NCBI RefSeq assembly: GCF_004151105.1
Contig: NZ_PHRF01000005.1
Coordinates: 62,001-126,000, forward strand
Origin: Streptomyces sp. L-9-10
Lineage (GTDB): Bacteria; Actinomycetota; Actinomycetes; Streptomycetales; Streptomycetaceae
DNA: 64,000 nt
Direction: 5' to 3'
Every line of letters starts with the position of its first letter. Position 1 is the stretch's first letter. Made by a program: the position numbers and the translations under genes. Below are positions 17,184-25,998 of this stretch, in pieces. The notes under the pieces are model-generated. The model saw only the letters and a program-made list of their open reading frames with translations, was not told the origin of the DNA and did no database searches.

Positions 17184-17504
17184 TCAGTCGAGATGGAACA
17201 CTTCGCTCAGCGGGCGCATCGCCTCGTCCGGCCCGGCCCCGTCCAGGGCTTCGAAGAAGGGCGCCATGTCCCGCTGCCAGCGGGCATTGACCTCGGTGGC
17301 GGCCATGGCGGCCTGAGCCGCCTCGAAGTCCTCGGTCTCCAGGTAGCCGACGAGCAGCCCGTCGTCACGCAGGAAGAGCGAGTAGTTCCGCCAGCCGCAC
17401 TCCGACAGAGCCCGGAGCATGCCGGGCCAGACGGCGGCGTGCCGCTCGCGGTACTCGGCTGTGCGGTCCTGCCGGACCTTCAGCAGGAAACAGACGCGTC
17501 GCAT
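17184..17504 (-). CDS. rhaM: L-rhamnose mutarotase
   Basis: 106 residues, the usual length of this family (about 104). The opening MRRVCFLLKVRQDRTAEYRE is followed by RHAAVWPGML with the catalytic His, then GWRNYSLFLRDDGLLVGYLE and the family ending MRPLSEVFHLD. It speeds the interchange of alpha and beta anomers of L-rhamnose so that the isomerase gets its preferred form. It is cytoplasmic. It follows the binding-protein gene by 13 bp and is clearly part of the same transcript. Confidence 0.95.
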   Translation of the reverse strand: MRRVCFLLKVRQDRTAEYRERHAAVWPGMLRALSECGWRNYSLFLRDDGLLVGYLETEDFEAAQAAMAATEVNARWQRDMAPFFEALDGAGPDEAMRPLSEVFHLD

Positions 17505-17517
17505 GGAAGCCGCCCGC

Positions 17518-18603
17518 TCAGAAGTCGAACGTGTCGATGTTCCGCTTGTCGAAGACGGTCGGCTCGCCGAGGATGATCTCGCCGTCCTTGCCGATGGTGT
17601 ACTCGCCGAGCTTGCCCGCCTTGAACTTCTCGCCCTCGGCGCCGGTGATCTGGCCGGAAGCCAGGGCCGCGGCGGCGTACGACCCCAGATAGCCGAGCTC
17701 TTCGGGGTTCCAGAGAGAGAACTGCTCGACGGTGCCGTCCTTGACGTACTTGCGCATCTGGTTCGGGGTGCCCAGGCCGTTGAGCACGACCTTGCCCTTG
17801 TACGAGGAGTCGCCGAGGTAGCGGGCCGCGGCGGCGATACCGACGGTGGTGGGCGAGATGATGCCCTTGAGGTCGGGGTAGGCCTGGAGCAGGCCCTGGG
17901 TCTGCTGGAAGGACTTCTGGTCCGCGTCGTCGCCGTACGCGACCTTCACGAGCGTCATGTTCCTGTACTTGGGCAGCTTCAGCTCGTCCTTCATGAACTC
18001 GATCCAGGTGTTCTGGTTCGTGGCGTTCTGGGTGGCCGAGAGGATCGCGATCTTGCCCTGGTAGCCGATCTGTTCACCCAGGTGCTGCACGAGGCTCCGG
18101 CCTATCTCCTCGGAGCTGGCCTGGTTGATGAAGAGCTGGCGGCAGTCCTTGGCGGTGTCCGAGTCGTACGCGACGACCTTGATGTTCTTCTTCATGGCCT
18201 GCTTGAGCGGGCCGCACACCGCGTTGGGGTCGTTGGCCGCGATCAGGATGGCGTCCTGGCGCTGCTGGATGAGGGTGTTGATGTACGAGACCTGGGAGGA
18301 GGCGCTGGCGTCGGAGGGGCCGACCTCCTTGCCGCTGGCGCCGTATTCCTTCGCGGCGGCGATGCCCGCCTCGTCCACGATCTTCTCGTACGGGTTGTTG
18401 ATCTGCTTGGGCAGGAACGCGAGCTTGAGGCCCTTCTTCAGGGGCGCGTTCGGGTCGGCCTTCGCCGCCGTGCCCGTCTGTGCGGTGTTCTTCTCGGCGC
18501 TGTCCTTGGTGGTGCCGGAGCAGGCGGTCAGCGCGACGGCGAGGGCGCAGGCGGTGGCGGCGGTGGCTGCCGCGCGACGTCGGACGGCGGTACGGATGAT
18601 CAT
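17518..18603 (-). CDS. rhaS: Rhamnose ABC transporter substrate-binding lipoprotein
   Basis: 361 residues with a lipoprotein signal (ACALAVALTAC; the lipobox cysteine is about residue 30) and a type I periplasmic-binding fold (GLKLAFLPKQINNPYEKIVD, then the ILIAANDPNAVCGPL region). This matches RhaS-type L-rhamnose-binding proteins of RbsB kin. It captures sugar outside the membrane for the permeases encoded just upstream. ATG 18603 was used; an in-frame GTG at 18612 is also possible and has an AAAGG only 3 bp ahead of it. The 85-bp gap to the permease gene is G-rich without a clear terminator. Confidence 0.92.
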   Translation of the reverse strand: MIIRTAVRRRAAATAATACALAVALTACSGTTKDSAEKNTAQTGTAAKADPNAPLKKGLKLAFLPKQINNPYEKIVDEAGIAAAKEYGASGKEVGPSDASASSQVSYINTLIQQRQDAILIAANDPNAVCGPLKQAMKKNIKVVAYDSDTAKDCRQLFINQASSEEIGRSLVQHLGEQIGYQGKIAILSATQNATNQNTWIEFMKDELKLPKYRNMTLVKVAYGDDADQKSFQQTQGLLQAYPDLKGIISPTTVGIAAAARYLGDSSYKGKVVLNGLGTPNQMRKYVKDGTVEQFSLWNPEELGYLGSYAAAALASGQITGAEGEKFKAGKLGEYTIGKDGEIILGEPTVFDKRNIDTFDF

Positions 18604-18688
18604 GGCGGGCACGTGCCTTTCGGGAGTACGGCGGGCTCGGGGAGGTGCGGGGGGACGAGGGGTACGGGACGTGGCGGGGTGCGGCGGC

Positions 18689-19759
18689 TCAGGACTCGGG
18701 GGAGGCGCCCGCCGCGCGCCGGTGCCGTCGTTCGATCACGGTGGCGATGACCCGAGGGGTGAGGACGGAGGCGACGAGCAGCAGTCCGGTCACGATCACC
18801 TGAACCTCGTTCGGCACATCGTTCAGTGTCAGCAGGTTCTTGAGGACTCCGATGAGCAGCACCCCGGCGACCGCGCCGAAGAGCGTGCCCTTGCCGCCGT
18901 CGAAGTCGACGCCGCCGAGCAGGACGGAGGCGATGACGAGCATCTCGAAACCGAGACCGTTGTCGGCGCGGGCGCTGCCGTAGCGGAGGGTGAAGACGAT
19001 CCCGGCGAAGGCCGAGAACACCCCGGTGACCACGAAGAGGATCAGCTTGAAGCGCTTGACCCTGATCCCGGCGAAGTAGGCGGCCTCTTCCTGCGCGCCG
19101 ATCGCGAACAGCGACCGTCCGAAGGCGGTGGAGTGCAGCAGTACGGCGGTGGCCACGGCCAGCGTGATGAACAGGGCGATGGGATAGGTGATGAAGGTGC
19201 CGGGGATCGTGGTGGTGTCCACGGCCCAATCGGCGTATGCCTGGGGGAAGTCGGTCACGGCGTCGCTGCCCAGCGCGACCGAGGCGAGACCCCGGTAGAG
19301 GGCGAGCGTCCCGATGGTGACGGCGAGCGAGGGCAGGCCGACGCGGGTGACCAGCCAGCCGTTGAGGAGCCCGCCGGCGACTCCGACGAGCAGGACGACG
19401 GGCACGATCAGCTCGAACGCCCAGCCCGCGTTCCACAGGGCGCCGGTCAGCGCGCTGCCGAGACCCAGCATCGACGCGACGGACAGATCGACCTGTCCCG
19501 CCACCACCAGCAGGGTCATGGGCAGTGCGATCAGGGCGACTTCCGCGATGTCGTTGAAGGCGAAGGCGAGGTTCTCACCGGACGCGAAGCCGTCGGTGGT
19601 GCCGAGGCCGACGACGAAGACCGCCACCAGCAGGGCGCCGACCGCCGTGTCCCAGCGCAGTCCGACGGACTTGACGAACTCGCCCGCCGTCGTGGCGCGG
19701 GGCGCGGGCGCCTTGGCCGGGGGCCGCGGCGCTGTCTGTGTGTCAGGCGCCATTCCCAT
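18689..19759 (-). CDS. Rhamnose ABC transporter permease (second)
   Basis: 356 residues, multi-helix inner membrane protein of the RbsC/BPD_transp_2 family: the GQVDLSVASMLGLGSALTGA and FAIGAQEEAAYFAGIRVKRF blocks are hallmarks. It forms the channel with the permease encoded just upstream; a permease pair plus an RbsA-like ATPase is the known design of rhamnose importers (RhaP/RhaQ), though which of the two is which cannot be told here. The ATG at 19759 overlaps the upstream permease stop by 17 bp and has AGGAG 8 bp ahead. Confidence 0.92.
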   Translation of the reverse strand: MGMAPDTQTAPRPPAKAPAPRATTAGEFVKSVGLRWDTAVGALLVAVFVVGLGTTDGFASGENLAFAFNDIAEVALIALPMTLLVVAGQVDLSVASMLGLGSALTGALWNAGWAFELIVPVVLLVGVAGGLLNGWLVTRVGLPSLAVTIGTLALYRGLASVALGSDAVTDFPQAYADWAVDTTTIPGTFITYPIALFITLAVATAVLLHSTAFGRSLFAIGAQEEAAYFAGIRVKRFKLILFVVTGVFSAFAGIVFTLRYGSARADNGLGFEMLVIASVLLGGVDFDGGKGTLFGAVAGVLLIGVLKNLLTLNDVPNEVQVIVTGLLLVASVLTPRVIATVIERRHRRAAGASPES

Positions 19760-20792
19760 GTCGGGCGCTCCTCTTCCTCAGTGCGGCGGTCATGCGCAGG
19801 GACACGATCCGGTCGACGGTGATGGCCGCGAGGAGCAGTGCGCCGGTGATGGCGCCCTGCCAGAACGAGTCGACCTTCAGGACGACCAGCGCGCTGCCGA
19901 TGGTGGTGAGCAGCAGCGCGCCGAGCGCGGCTCCCCAGACCGTGCCGGTGCCGCCGGTGATGGCGACGCCGCCGACGACCACGGCGCTGACGACGGTCAG
20001 TTCCCAGCCGTGCGCGTTGTCGGCGACGACGGTGCCGAAGCGGGCGAGCCAGAGGGCGCCGGCGAATCCGGCCACGGCACCGGAGAAGGCGTACGCGCCG
20101 AGGATCCGGCGGCGGATCGGTACGCCGGCCAGCCGGGCGGCCTCGGGGTTGGAGCCGATCGCGTACAGCTCGCGTCCCGACCGGTAGCCGCGCAGGTAGT
20201 ACGCGGTGACGGCGAGCAGGGCCAGGGCGATCAGCGGCAGATAGGGGATGCCGAGGACGCTGCCGCTGCCCAGGCCGAGTATCGGGTCGGGGACGTCGTT
20301 GGCGCTGATCTGCTCGCCCTGCGCCCACCAGTAGTCGAGGCCCTGAATGATGTAGAGCATGCCGAGGGTGACCACGAGCGCCGGCACCCTGCCGAAGCTG
20401 ACCAGGGCGCCGCTGACCAGTCCGCAGGCCACACCGAGGGCGATGCCCAGCAGCATGACGGTGAGCACGCCGTGATCGGTGCCGGCCACGAACTTGCCGC
20501 AGGCGAAGGCGGAGAGCCCGACGACCGAGCCGACCGAGAGGTCGATGTTGCGGGTGACGACGACCACGGACTGGCCGACGGCGAGCAGGACCAGAATGGA
20601 GGCGTTGAGGAGGAGGTCCTTGACGCCTTGGTCGTCGAGGAAGCGCGGGTTGGCGATCCAGGTGCCGAGGACGAGCAGCGCCAGCGCTCCCGCGATGCTG
20701 ATCTCGCGGGCCCGGAACACGGCGTCGACGAGCGAGCGCGCCGAGCCGTCGTCCTTGGTTCTCGTGGTGGGTTTGTCCATCAGGGTGGTCAT
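19743..20792 (-). CDS. Rhamnose ABC transporter permease (first)
   Basis: 349 residues with about eight to ten membrane helices. The RbsC-family sequence [20 protein letters not shown] near residue 80 and the [20 protein letters not shown] cytoplasmic loop, which contacts the ATPase, are clear. The ATG at 20792 overlaps the ATPase stop (ATGA), and the 3' end overlaps the second permease, so the three membrane-complex genes are translationally coupled. Confidence 0.92.
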   Translation of the reverse strand: MTTLMDKPTTRTKDDGSARSLVDAVFRAREISIAGALALLVLGTWIANPRFLDDQGVKDLLLNASILVLLAVGQSVVVVTRNIDLSVGSVVGLSAFACGKFVAGTDHGVLTVMLLGIALGVACGLVSGALVSFGRVPALVVTLGMLYIIQGLDYWWAQGEQISANDVPDPILGLGSGSVLGIPYLPLIALALLAVTAYYLRGYRSGRELYAIGSNPEAARLAGVPIRRRILGAYAFSGAVAGFAGALWLARFGTVVADNAHGWELTVVSAVVVGGVAITGGTGTVWGAALGALLLTTIGSALVVLKVDSFWQGAITGALLLAAITVDRIVSLRMTAALRKRSARHGNGA

Positions 20793-22312
20793 GCCGCCGC
20801 CCTCTCGTTACGGCCGGTGGCCGCCGCCATCACGGCTTCCTCGGTGGCTTCGGCGCGCGGGATCTCGGCGGTGAGCCGGCCCTCGTGCATCACCAGCACC
20901 CGGTCGGCCATGCCGAGTACCTCGGGCAGGTCGGAGGAGATCATGAGGACGGCGAGCCCTTCCGCGGCCAGGGAGGAGAGGAGCCGGTGCACCTCCGCCT
21001 TGGTGCCGACGTCGATCCCGCGGGTGGGTTCGTCGACGATGAGTACGGCCGGTTCCGTCGCCAGCCATTTGGCGAGGACGACCTTCTGCTGATTGCCGCC
21101 GGAGAGTACGCCGACGGGGTCGGCCAGGCGGTTGTACCTGAGCTGGAGACGTACAGCCCAGTCCGCGGCCCGGCCGCGCTCCAGGGCCCGGCGCACCATG
21201 CCGCCCCTGCCGAGCCGGCCGAGGCCGGTGAGGGCGATGTTCCGTTCGATGGACATGTCCATCACCAGTCCGCGCTGTCTGCGGTCCTCGGGGACGAGCG
21301 CGAGTCCGGCGTCCATCGCGGCGGTCGGCGAACCGGCGGGAAGCGTACGTCCGTCGACCACCACCTCGCCCGCGTCCGCCCGGTCGACGCCGAAGACGGC
21401 CTGGGCCACCTCGCTGCGGCCCGCGCCGACGAGTCCGGCCAGGGCGACGATCTCGCCCCTGCGCACCTCGAAGGAGATGTCGCGGAACACCCCCTCCCGG
21501 GTCAGCCGGCGCACCGACAGGGCGATCTCCCCGACGTCCGCGGCCTGTTTGGGGTACAGCTCACCCAGATCCCTGCCGACCATGGAGCGCACGAGGTCGT
21601 CCTCGGTCAGTCCGGCCAGCGGCTCGGAGGAGATCCAGCGGCCGTCGCGCAAGGTCGTGACCCGCTGGCAGAGCGCGAAGATCTCCTCCAGCCGGTGGGA
21701 GATGAACAGGATCGCGGCGCCCTCGGCCCGCAGGGTCCGTACGACGGAGAACAGCCGGGCGGTCTCGCTGCCCGTCAGAGCGGCGGTGGGCTCGTCCATG
21801 ATGAGGACGCGCGCGTCGAAGGAGAGCGCCTTGGCGATCTCGACGATCTGCTGGTCGGCGATGGAGAGTCCGCGGGCGGGCCGGTCGGGGTCCAGCTCCA
21901 CGCCGAGGCGTTTCATCAGGGCCGCGGTGGTGTCCCGTACGGCCCTGCGGTCGATACGGCCGAGCGCGCGCCGCGGCTGACGGCCCATGAAGATGTTCTC
22001 GGCGATCGACAGATCGGGGAAGAGCGTCGGCTCCTGGTAGATGACGGCGATTCCGGCGTCCCTGGCGTCGGCCGGGCCGTGGAAGACGACGGCCTCGCCG
22101 TCGAGCACCACCTCGCCGGCGTCGGGCCTGTGCACCCCGGCGAGGGTCTTGATGAGGGTCGACTTGCCCGCGCCGTTCTCCCCCGCGAGGGCGTGTGCCT
22201 CGCCGGGGAACAGTTGCAGGGAGACGTCCCGCAGGGCCCGTACGGCGCCGAAGGACTTGCTCACATCCTTGAGGGCCAGGACCGGGGCGGGGCCCGTGGC
22301 GGGCTGGTTCAT
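20789..22312 (-). CDS. rhaT: Rhamnose ABC transporter ATPase (RbsA-like, two NBDs)
   Basis: 507 residues holding two nucleotide-binding domains. The first has Walker A GENGAGKS, a degenerate signature [15 protein letters not shown] and Walker [13 protein letters not shown]. The second has a degenerate Walker A (GLVGAGRSE) but a good signature ([15 protein letters not shown]) and Walker B ([12 protein letters not shown]). This asymmetry is normal for the carbohydrate-uptake CUT2 family. It energises uptake by the two permeases that follow. It is the first gene of the minus arm, starting 41 bp from a palindromic operator. The symbol follows the RhaT name used for this ATPase in rhizobia, not the enteric symporter. 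Confidence 0.92.
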   Translation of the reverse strand: MNQPATGPAPVLALKDVSKSFGAVRALRDVSLQLFPGEAHALAGENGAGKSTLIKTLAGVHRPDAGEVVLDGEAVVFHGPADARDAGIAVIYQEPTLFPDLSIAENIFMGRQPRRALGRIDRRAVRDTTAALMKRLGVELDPDRPARGLSIADQQIVEIAKALSFDARVLIMDEPTAALTGSETARLFSVVRTLRAEGAAILFISHRLEEIFALCQRVTTLRDGRWISSEPLAGLTEDDLVRSMVGRDLGELYPKQAADVGEIALSVRRLTREGVFRDISFEVRRGEIVALAGLVGAGRSEVAQAVFGVDRADAGEVVVDGRTLPAGSPTAAMDAGLALVPEDRRQRGLVMDMSIERNIALTGLGRLGRGGMVRRALERGRAADWAVRLQLRYNRLADPVGVLSGGNQQKVVLAKWLATEPAVLIVDEPTRGIDVGTKAEVHRLLSSLAAEGLAVLMISSDLPEVLGMADRVLVMHEGRLTAEIPRAEATEEAVMAAATGRNERAAA

Positions 22313-22353
22313 GAGGGCTCCTCAGCGGTGGGCACTCGGGGCACGACCCGCCG

Positions 22354-22365
22354 TGAAAGGTTTCA
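22354..22365 (-). promoter_or_regulatory. LacI-type operator for rhamnose minus arm
   Basis: Minus strand TGAAACCTTTCA, a palindrome with 5-bp arms, lies 14 bp after the -10 of the minus-arm promoter and 41 bp before the ATPase start, where a bound repressor would block transcription. It matches the plus-arm site in 10 of 12 positions. Confidence 0.75.
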
Positions 22366-22379
22366 ATGAGGTTGCACGG

Positions 22380-22409
22380 AAGCTAAACGGCCACTACCGA
22401 CGGCGTCAA
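22380..22409 (-). promoter_or_regulatory. Promoter of rhamnose minus arm
   Basis: Minus strand TTGACG (-35, 22404-22409), 18-bp spacer, TAGCTT (-10, 22380-22385). The -10 hexamer is identical to that of the opposite promoter. The spacer region 22313-22585 (273 bp) holds this promoter, its mirror partner and their two operators. Confidence 0.7.
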
Positions 22410-22480
22410 TGGGCTGTGCGCGACATTTTCCGTTGAATCCGAGGGGCGTGCTCGCGTCAACCAAGGCCGCGCGGAAAGGG

Positions 22481-22509
22481 TTGACACGCACCAGGGACTC
22501 CCATAGCTT
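22481..22509 (+). promoter_or_regulatory. Promoter of rhamnose plus arm
   Basis: TTGACA (-35, 22481-22486), 17-bp spacer, TAGCTT (-10, 22504-22509), a good housekeeping-sigma promoter pointing to the L-rhamnose isomerase gene. Confidence 0.75.
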
Positions 22510-22516
22510 CACCGCG

Positions 22517-22530
22517 ATGAAACGATTCAT
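22517..22530 (+). promoter_or_regulatory. LacI-type operator for rhamnose plus arm
   Basis: ATGAAACGATTCAT, a 14-bp palindrome with a central CG and one mismatched pair, begins 8 bp after the -10 and so covers the likely transcription start. It is 55 bp before the isomerase ATG. The central CG and symmetry are typical of LacI-family sites. Confidence 0.8.
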
Positions 22531-22585
22531 AAGGAATCGCTGCACCGACTCGCCCGCCGAGTCCGCACCACGGGAGCGCTGAGAG

Positions 22586-23755
22586 ATGACGGGTCGATCC
22601 GCCGTGTCCGCTGTGAAGAACGCGCTGAAGTCACAGGCTGTCGAGACGCCGTCGTGGGCGTTCGGGAACTCGGGCACCCGTTTCAAGGTGTTCACCCAGC
22701 CGGGCGTGCCGCGGACTCCACAGGAGAAACTGGCGGACGCCGCCCGGGTGCACGCGCACACGGGCGTGGCTCCCACGGTCGCCCTGCACATCCCCTGGGA
22801 CCGCGTGGACGACTACGGCGCGCTCGCCGCCGAGGCGCGCGAACTGGGCCTGCGCATCGGGGCTATCAACTCCAATGTGTTCCAGGACGACGACTACAAG
22901 CTGGGGTCCGTGACCCATCCGGACGCCGCGGTCCGGCGCAAGGCACTGGGGCATCTGCTGGAGTGCGTGGACGTCATGGACGCCACCGGCTCCGGCGATC
23001 TGAAGCTGTGGTTCTCCGACGGCACCAACTACCCGGGCCAGGACGACATCTCCGCGCGCCAGGGCCGGCTGGCCGAAGCCCTCGCCGCGGTGTACGAGCG
23101 GCTCGGCGAGGGGCAGCGGATGCTGCTGGAGTACAAGCTGTTCGAGCCCGCCTTCTACGCCACGGACGTCCCGGACTGGGGCACGGCGTACGCGCACTGC
23201 CTCAAGCTGGGCGAGAAGGCGCAGGTCGTCGTCGACACCGGACACCACGCGCCGGGCACCAACATCGAGTTCATCGTCGCGCTGCTGCTGCGCGAGGGAA
23301 AGCTCGGCGGCTTCGACTTCAACTCCCGCTTCTACGCGGACGACGATCTGATGGCCGGGGCCGCGGACCCCTTCCAGCTGTTCCGGATCATGTACGAGGT
23401 GATCAAGGGCGGCGGGTTCACCGCGCGGACCGCGTTCATGCTCGACCAGTGCCACAACATCGAGGAGAAGATCCCGGCGATCATCCGGTCGGTGATGAAC
23501 GTCCAGGAGGCCACGGCCAAGGCGCTGCTGGTGGACGCGGACGCGCTGGACGCGGCGCAGCGCTCCGGCGATGTGCTGGCGGCGAACGCGGCGCTGATGG
23601 ACGCCTTCAACACCGATGTGCGCCCGCTGGTCGCCAAGGTCCGTGCCGAACTGGGCGCGGACGCCGACCCGGTCGCCGCCTACCACGCCTCCGGCTACGG
23701 CGAGAAGATCGTCGCCGAGCGGATCGGCGGCACCCAGGCCGGCTGGGGAGCCTGA
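22586..23755 (+). CDS. rhaI: L-rhamnose isomerase
   Basis: 389 residues of the TIM-barrel L-rhamnose isomerase type found in Pseudomonas stutzeri and actinomycetes (not the enteric RhaA type). Metal- and substrate-binding stretches LKLWFSDGTNYPGQDD, LLEYKLFEPAFYATDVPDWG, VVVDTGHHAPGTNIEF and GGFDFNSRFYADDDL are present. It converts L-rhamnose to L-rhamnulose in the cytoplasm, using a divalent metal. First gene of the plus arm; GGGAG lies 9 bp before ATG 22586. The aldolase-dehydrogenase gene follows after 54 bp. Confidence 0.95.
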   Translation: MTGRSAVSAVKNALKSQAVETPSWAFGNSGTRFKVFTQPGVPRTPQEKLADAARVHAHTGVAPTVALHIPWDRVDDYGALAAEARELGLRIGAINSNVFQDDDYKLGSVTHPDAAVRRKALGHLLECVDVMDATGSGDLKLWFSDGTNYPGQDDISARQGRLAEALAAVYERLGEGQRMLLEYKLFEPAFYATDVPDWGTAYAHCLKLGEKAQVVVDTGHHAPGTNIEFIVALLLREGKLGGFDFNSRFYADDDLMAGAADPFQLFRIMYEVIKGGGFTARTAFMLDQCHNIEEKIPAIIRSVMNVQEATAKALLVDADALDAAQRSGDVLAANAALMDAFNTDVRPLVAKVRAELGADADPVAAYHASGYGEKIVAERIGGTQAGWGA

Positions 23756-23809
23756 GCGCTCACCCCGTACCCCCGCCCTTGCGAAGACCGCACCTCACAG
23801 AGGGACATG

Positions 23810-25861
23810 ATGACCGACCAGCCCCATATCCATCCTGTGGCAGCTCAGTTGCTCGACCGTTCGCACCGCCTCGGCGCCGATCCGCGCAACACCAACTACG
23901 CGGGCGGCAACACCTCGGCCAAGGGATCCGCCACCGACCCGGTGACCGGTGACGAGGTCGAACTGATGTGGGTCAAGGGGTCCGGCGGCGACCTGGGCAC
24001 GCTCACCGCCGGTGGACTGGCCGCGCTGCGCGTCGACCGGCTGCGCGCGCTGACCGGGGTCTACCCGGGTGTGGCGCGCGAGGACGAGATGGTCGCCGCG
24101 TTCGACTACTGCCTGCACGGCAAGGGCGGGGCCGCCCCGTCCATCGACACCGCGATGCACGGGCTGGTCGACGCGCCGCATGTGGACCATCTCCACCCCG
24201 ACTCGGGGATCGCCCTGGCCTGCGCGGCCGACGGCGAGAAACTGACGGCCGAGTGTTTCGGCGACACCGTGGTCTGGGTGCCCTGGCGCCGCCCCGGCTT
24301 CCAGCTGGGCCTGGACATCGCCGCGGTCAAGGAGGCCCATCCGCGGGCCATCGGCTGTGTGCTGGGCGGCCATGGCATCACCGCCTGGGGCGCCACCTCC
24401 GAGGAGTGCGAACGTAACTCCCTGCACATCATCCGTACCGCCGAGACGTTTCTCGCCGAGCGGGGCACGCCCGAGCCGTTCGGCCCCGTACAGGAGGGAT
24501 ACGAGCCGCTGCCGGAGGCCGAGCGACGGGCCAGGGCGGCGGCGCTCGCCCCGCTGATCCGCGGTCTCGCCTCCACCGACCGGCCCCAGGTCGGCCACTA
24601 CACGGCCACGGAACCGGTCCTCGACTTCCTCTCCCGCGCGGAGCATCCGCGGCTGGCGGCCCTGGGCACCTCCTGCCCGGACCACTTCCTGCGCACCAAG
24701 GTCCGCCCGCTGGTCCTCGATCTGCCGGCCGACGCGCCGCTGGAGCGGGTGCGGGAGCGGCTCGCGGAGCTGCACACCGCGTACCGCGAGGAGTACCGGG
24801 CCTACTACGAGCGGCACGCGTCGCCCGACTCGCCGCCGATGCGCGGCGCGGACCCGGCGATCGTGCTGGTGCCGGGCGTGGGCATGTTCTCGTTCGGCAA
24901 GGACAAGCAGACCGCCCGGGTCGCCGGGGAGTTCTACCTCAACGCCGTCAATGTGATGCGCGGCGCCGAGGCCGTCTCCTCGTACGCGCCGATCGAGGAG
25001 TCCGAGAAGTTCCGGATCGAGTACTGGGAGCTGGAGGAGGCCAAACTGCGCCGGATGCCGGCCCCGAAGGCGCTGGCCTCCCGGGTGGCGCTGGTGACGG
25101 GCGCGGGCTCCGGGATCGGCCGGGCCATCGCGCACCGGCTGGTCGCCGAGGGCGCGTGTGTGGTGGTCGCCGATCTCAACACCGAGAGCGCGACGGCGGT
25201 CGCCGACGAACTGGGCGGCGCGGACAAGGCCGTCGCGGTGAGCGTCGATGTGACCGACGAGGAGCAGATCAAGGCGGCGTTCGACGCGGCGGCGCTCGCC
25301 TTCGGCGGAGTGGATCTCGTCGTCAACAACGCCGGTATCTCGATCTCCAGGCCGCTGCTGGAGACCACGGCCCGGGACTGGGACCTCCAGCACTCCATCA
25401 TGGCGCGCGGCTCGTTCCTGGTGTCGCGCGAGGCGGCCCGGGTGATGACGGACCAGGGCTTCGGCGGTGACCTCGTCTATATCGCCTCCAAGAACGCGGT
25501 GTTCGCGGGCCCGAACAACATCGCCTACTCCGCGACCAAGGCCGACCAGGCCCATCAGGTGCGGCTGCTCGCGGCCGAGTTGGGCGGCCTCGGCATCCGC
25601 GTCAACGGCGTCAACCCCGACGGGGTGGTGCGCGGCTCCGGGATCTTCGCGGGCGGCTGGGGCGCGCAGCGCGCCGCAGTGTACGGCGTGGCGGAGGAGA
25701 AGCTCGGCGAGTTCTACGCGCAGCGGACGATCCTCAAGCGGGAGGTGCTGCCCGAGCATGTGGCCAACGCGGTGTTCGCCCTCACGGGCGGTGAGCTGAG
25801 CCATACGACGGGGCTGCATGTCCCGGTGGACGCGGGGGTCGCGGCGGCGTTCCTGCGCTGA
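23810..25861 (+). CDS. Bifunctional rhamnulose-1-phosphate aldolase / short-chain dehydrogenase
   Basis: 683 residues. Residues 1-400 are a class II aldolase/adducin-type domain with zinc ligands in HVDHLHPDS (near 124) and glycine-rich YAGGNTSAKG near 30. Residues from about 418 form an SDR domain with the nucleotide motif VTGAGSGIGRAIA, VNNAGIS, and the catalytic YSATK. The aldolase splits L-rhamnulose-1-phosphate into dihydroxyacetone phosphate and L-lactaldehyde; the fused dehydrogenase is expected to oxidise the lactaldehyde toward lactate. AGGGA at 23801-23805 favours the second of two adjacent ATGs (23810 rather than 23807). Middle gene of the plus arm. Confidence 0.94.
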   Translation: MTDQPHIHPVAAQLLDRSHRLGADPRNTNYAGGNTSAKGSATDPVTGDEVELMWVKGSGGDLGTLTAGGLAALRVDRLRALTGVYPGVAREDEMVAAFDYCLHGKGGAAPSIDTAMHGLVDAPHVDHLHPDSGIALACAADGEKLTAECFGDTVVWVPWRRPGFQLGLDIAAVKEAHPRAIGCVLGGHGITAWGATSEECERNSLHIIRTAETFLAERGTPEPFGPVQEGYEPLPEAERRARAAALAPLIRGLASTDRPQVGHYTATEPVLDFLSRAEHPRLAALGTSCPDHFLRTKVRPLVLDLPADAPLERVRERLAELHTAYREEYRAYYERHASPDSPPMRGADPAIVLVPGVGMFSFGKDKQTARVAGEFYLNAVNVMRGAEAVSSYAPIEESEKFRIEYWELEEAKLRRMPAPKALASRVALVTGAGSGIGRAIAHRLVAEGACVVVADLNTESATAVADELGGADKAVAVSVDVTDEEQIKAAFDAAALAFGGVDLVVNNAGISISRPLLETTARDWDLQHSIMARGSFLVSREAARVMTDQGFGGDLVYIASKNAVFAGPNNIAYSATKADQAHQVRLLAAELGGLGIRVNGVNPDGVVRGSGIFAGGWGAQRAAVYGVAEEKLGEFYAQRTILKREVLPEHVANAVFALTGGELSHTTGLHVPVDAGVAAAFLR

Positions 25862-25868
25862 CGCCACG

Positions 25869-25920
25869 GCGGAGCGAGCCGGACCGGGCCACGCGCACCG
25901 GCCCGGCTCGCCGCTCCGCC
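25869..25920 (+). repeat. Imperfect GC-rich hairpin between aldolase and kinase genes
   Basis: GGCGGAGCGAGCCGG at 25869-25883 pairs with a complementary arm at about 25903-25920 with one bulge. It sits in the 137-bp spacer inside the plus arm and could attenuate transcription or protect the mRNA end. The remainder of the spacer is C-rich and carries only the GAGG RBS of the kinase. Confidence 0.5.
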
Positions 25921-25998
25921 GTACCCGCTCCCCTTCGCCCTCACTCCCGCTGTTCTCTCTCCCGCTCCCGCTGTTCGACGAGTTCCGACGAGGTCATC

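Noticed and set aside
25869..25920. Riboswitch or attenuator in the rhamnose plus arm
   Set aside because: Only a hairpin is visible; no conserved aptamer or leader peptide could be recognised, so it was listed as a repeat.
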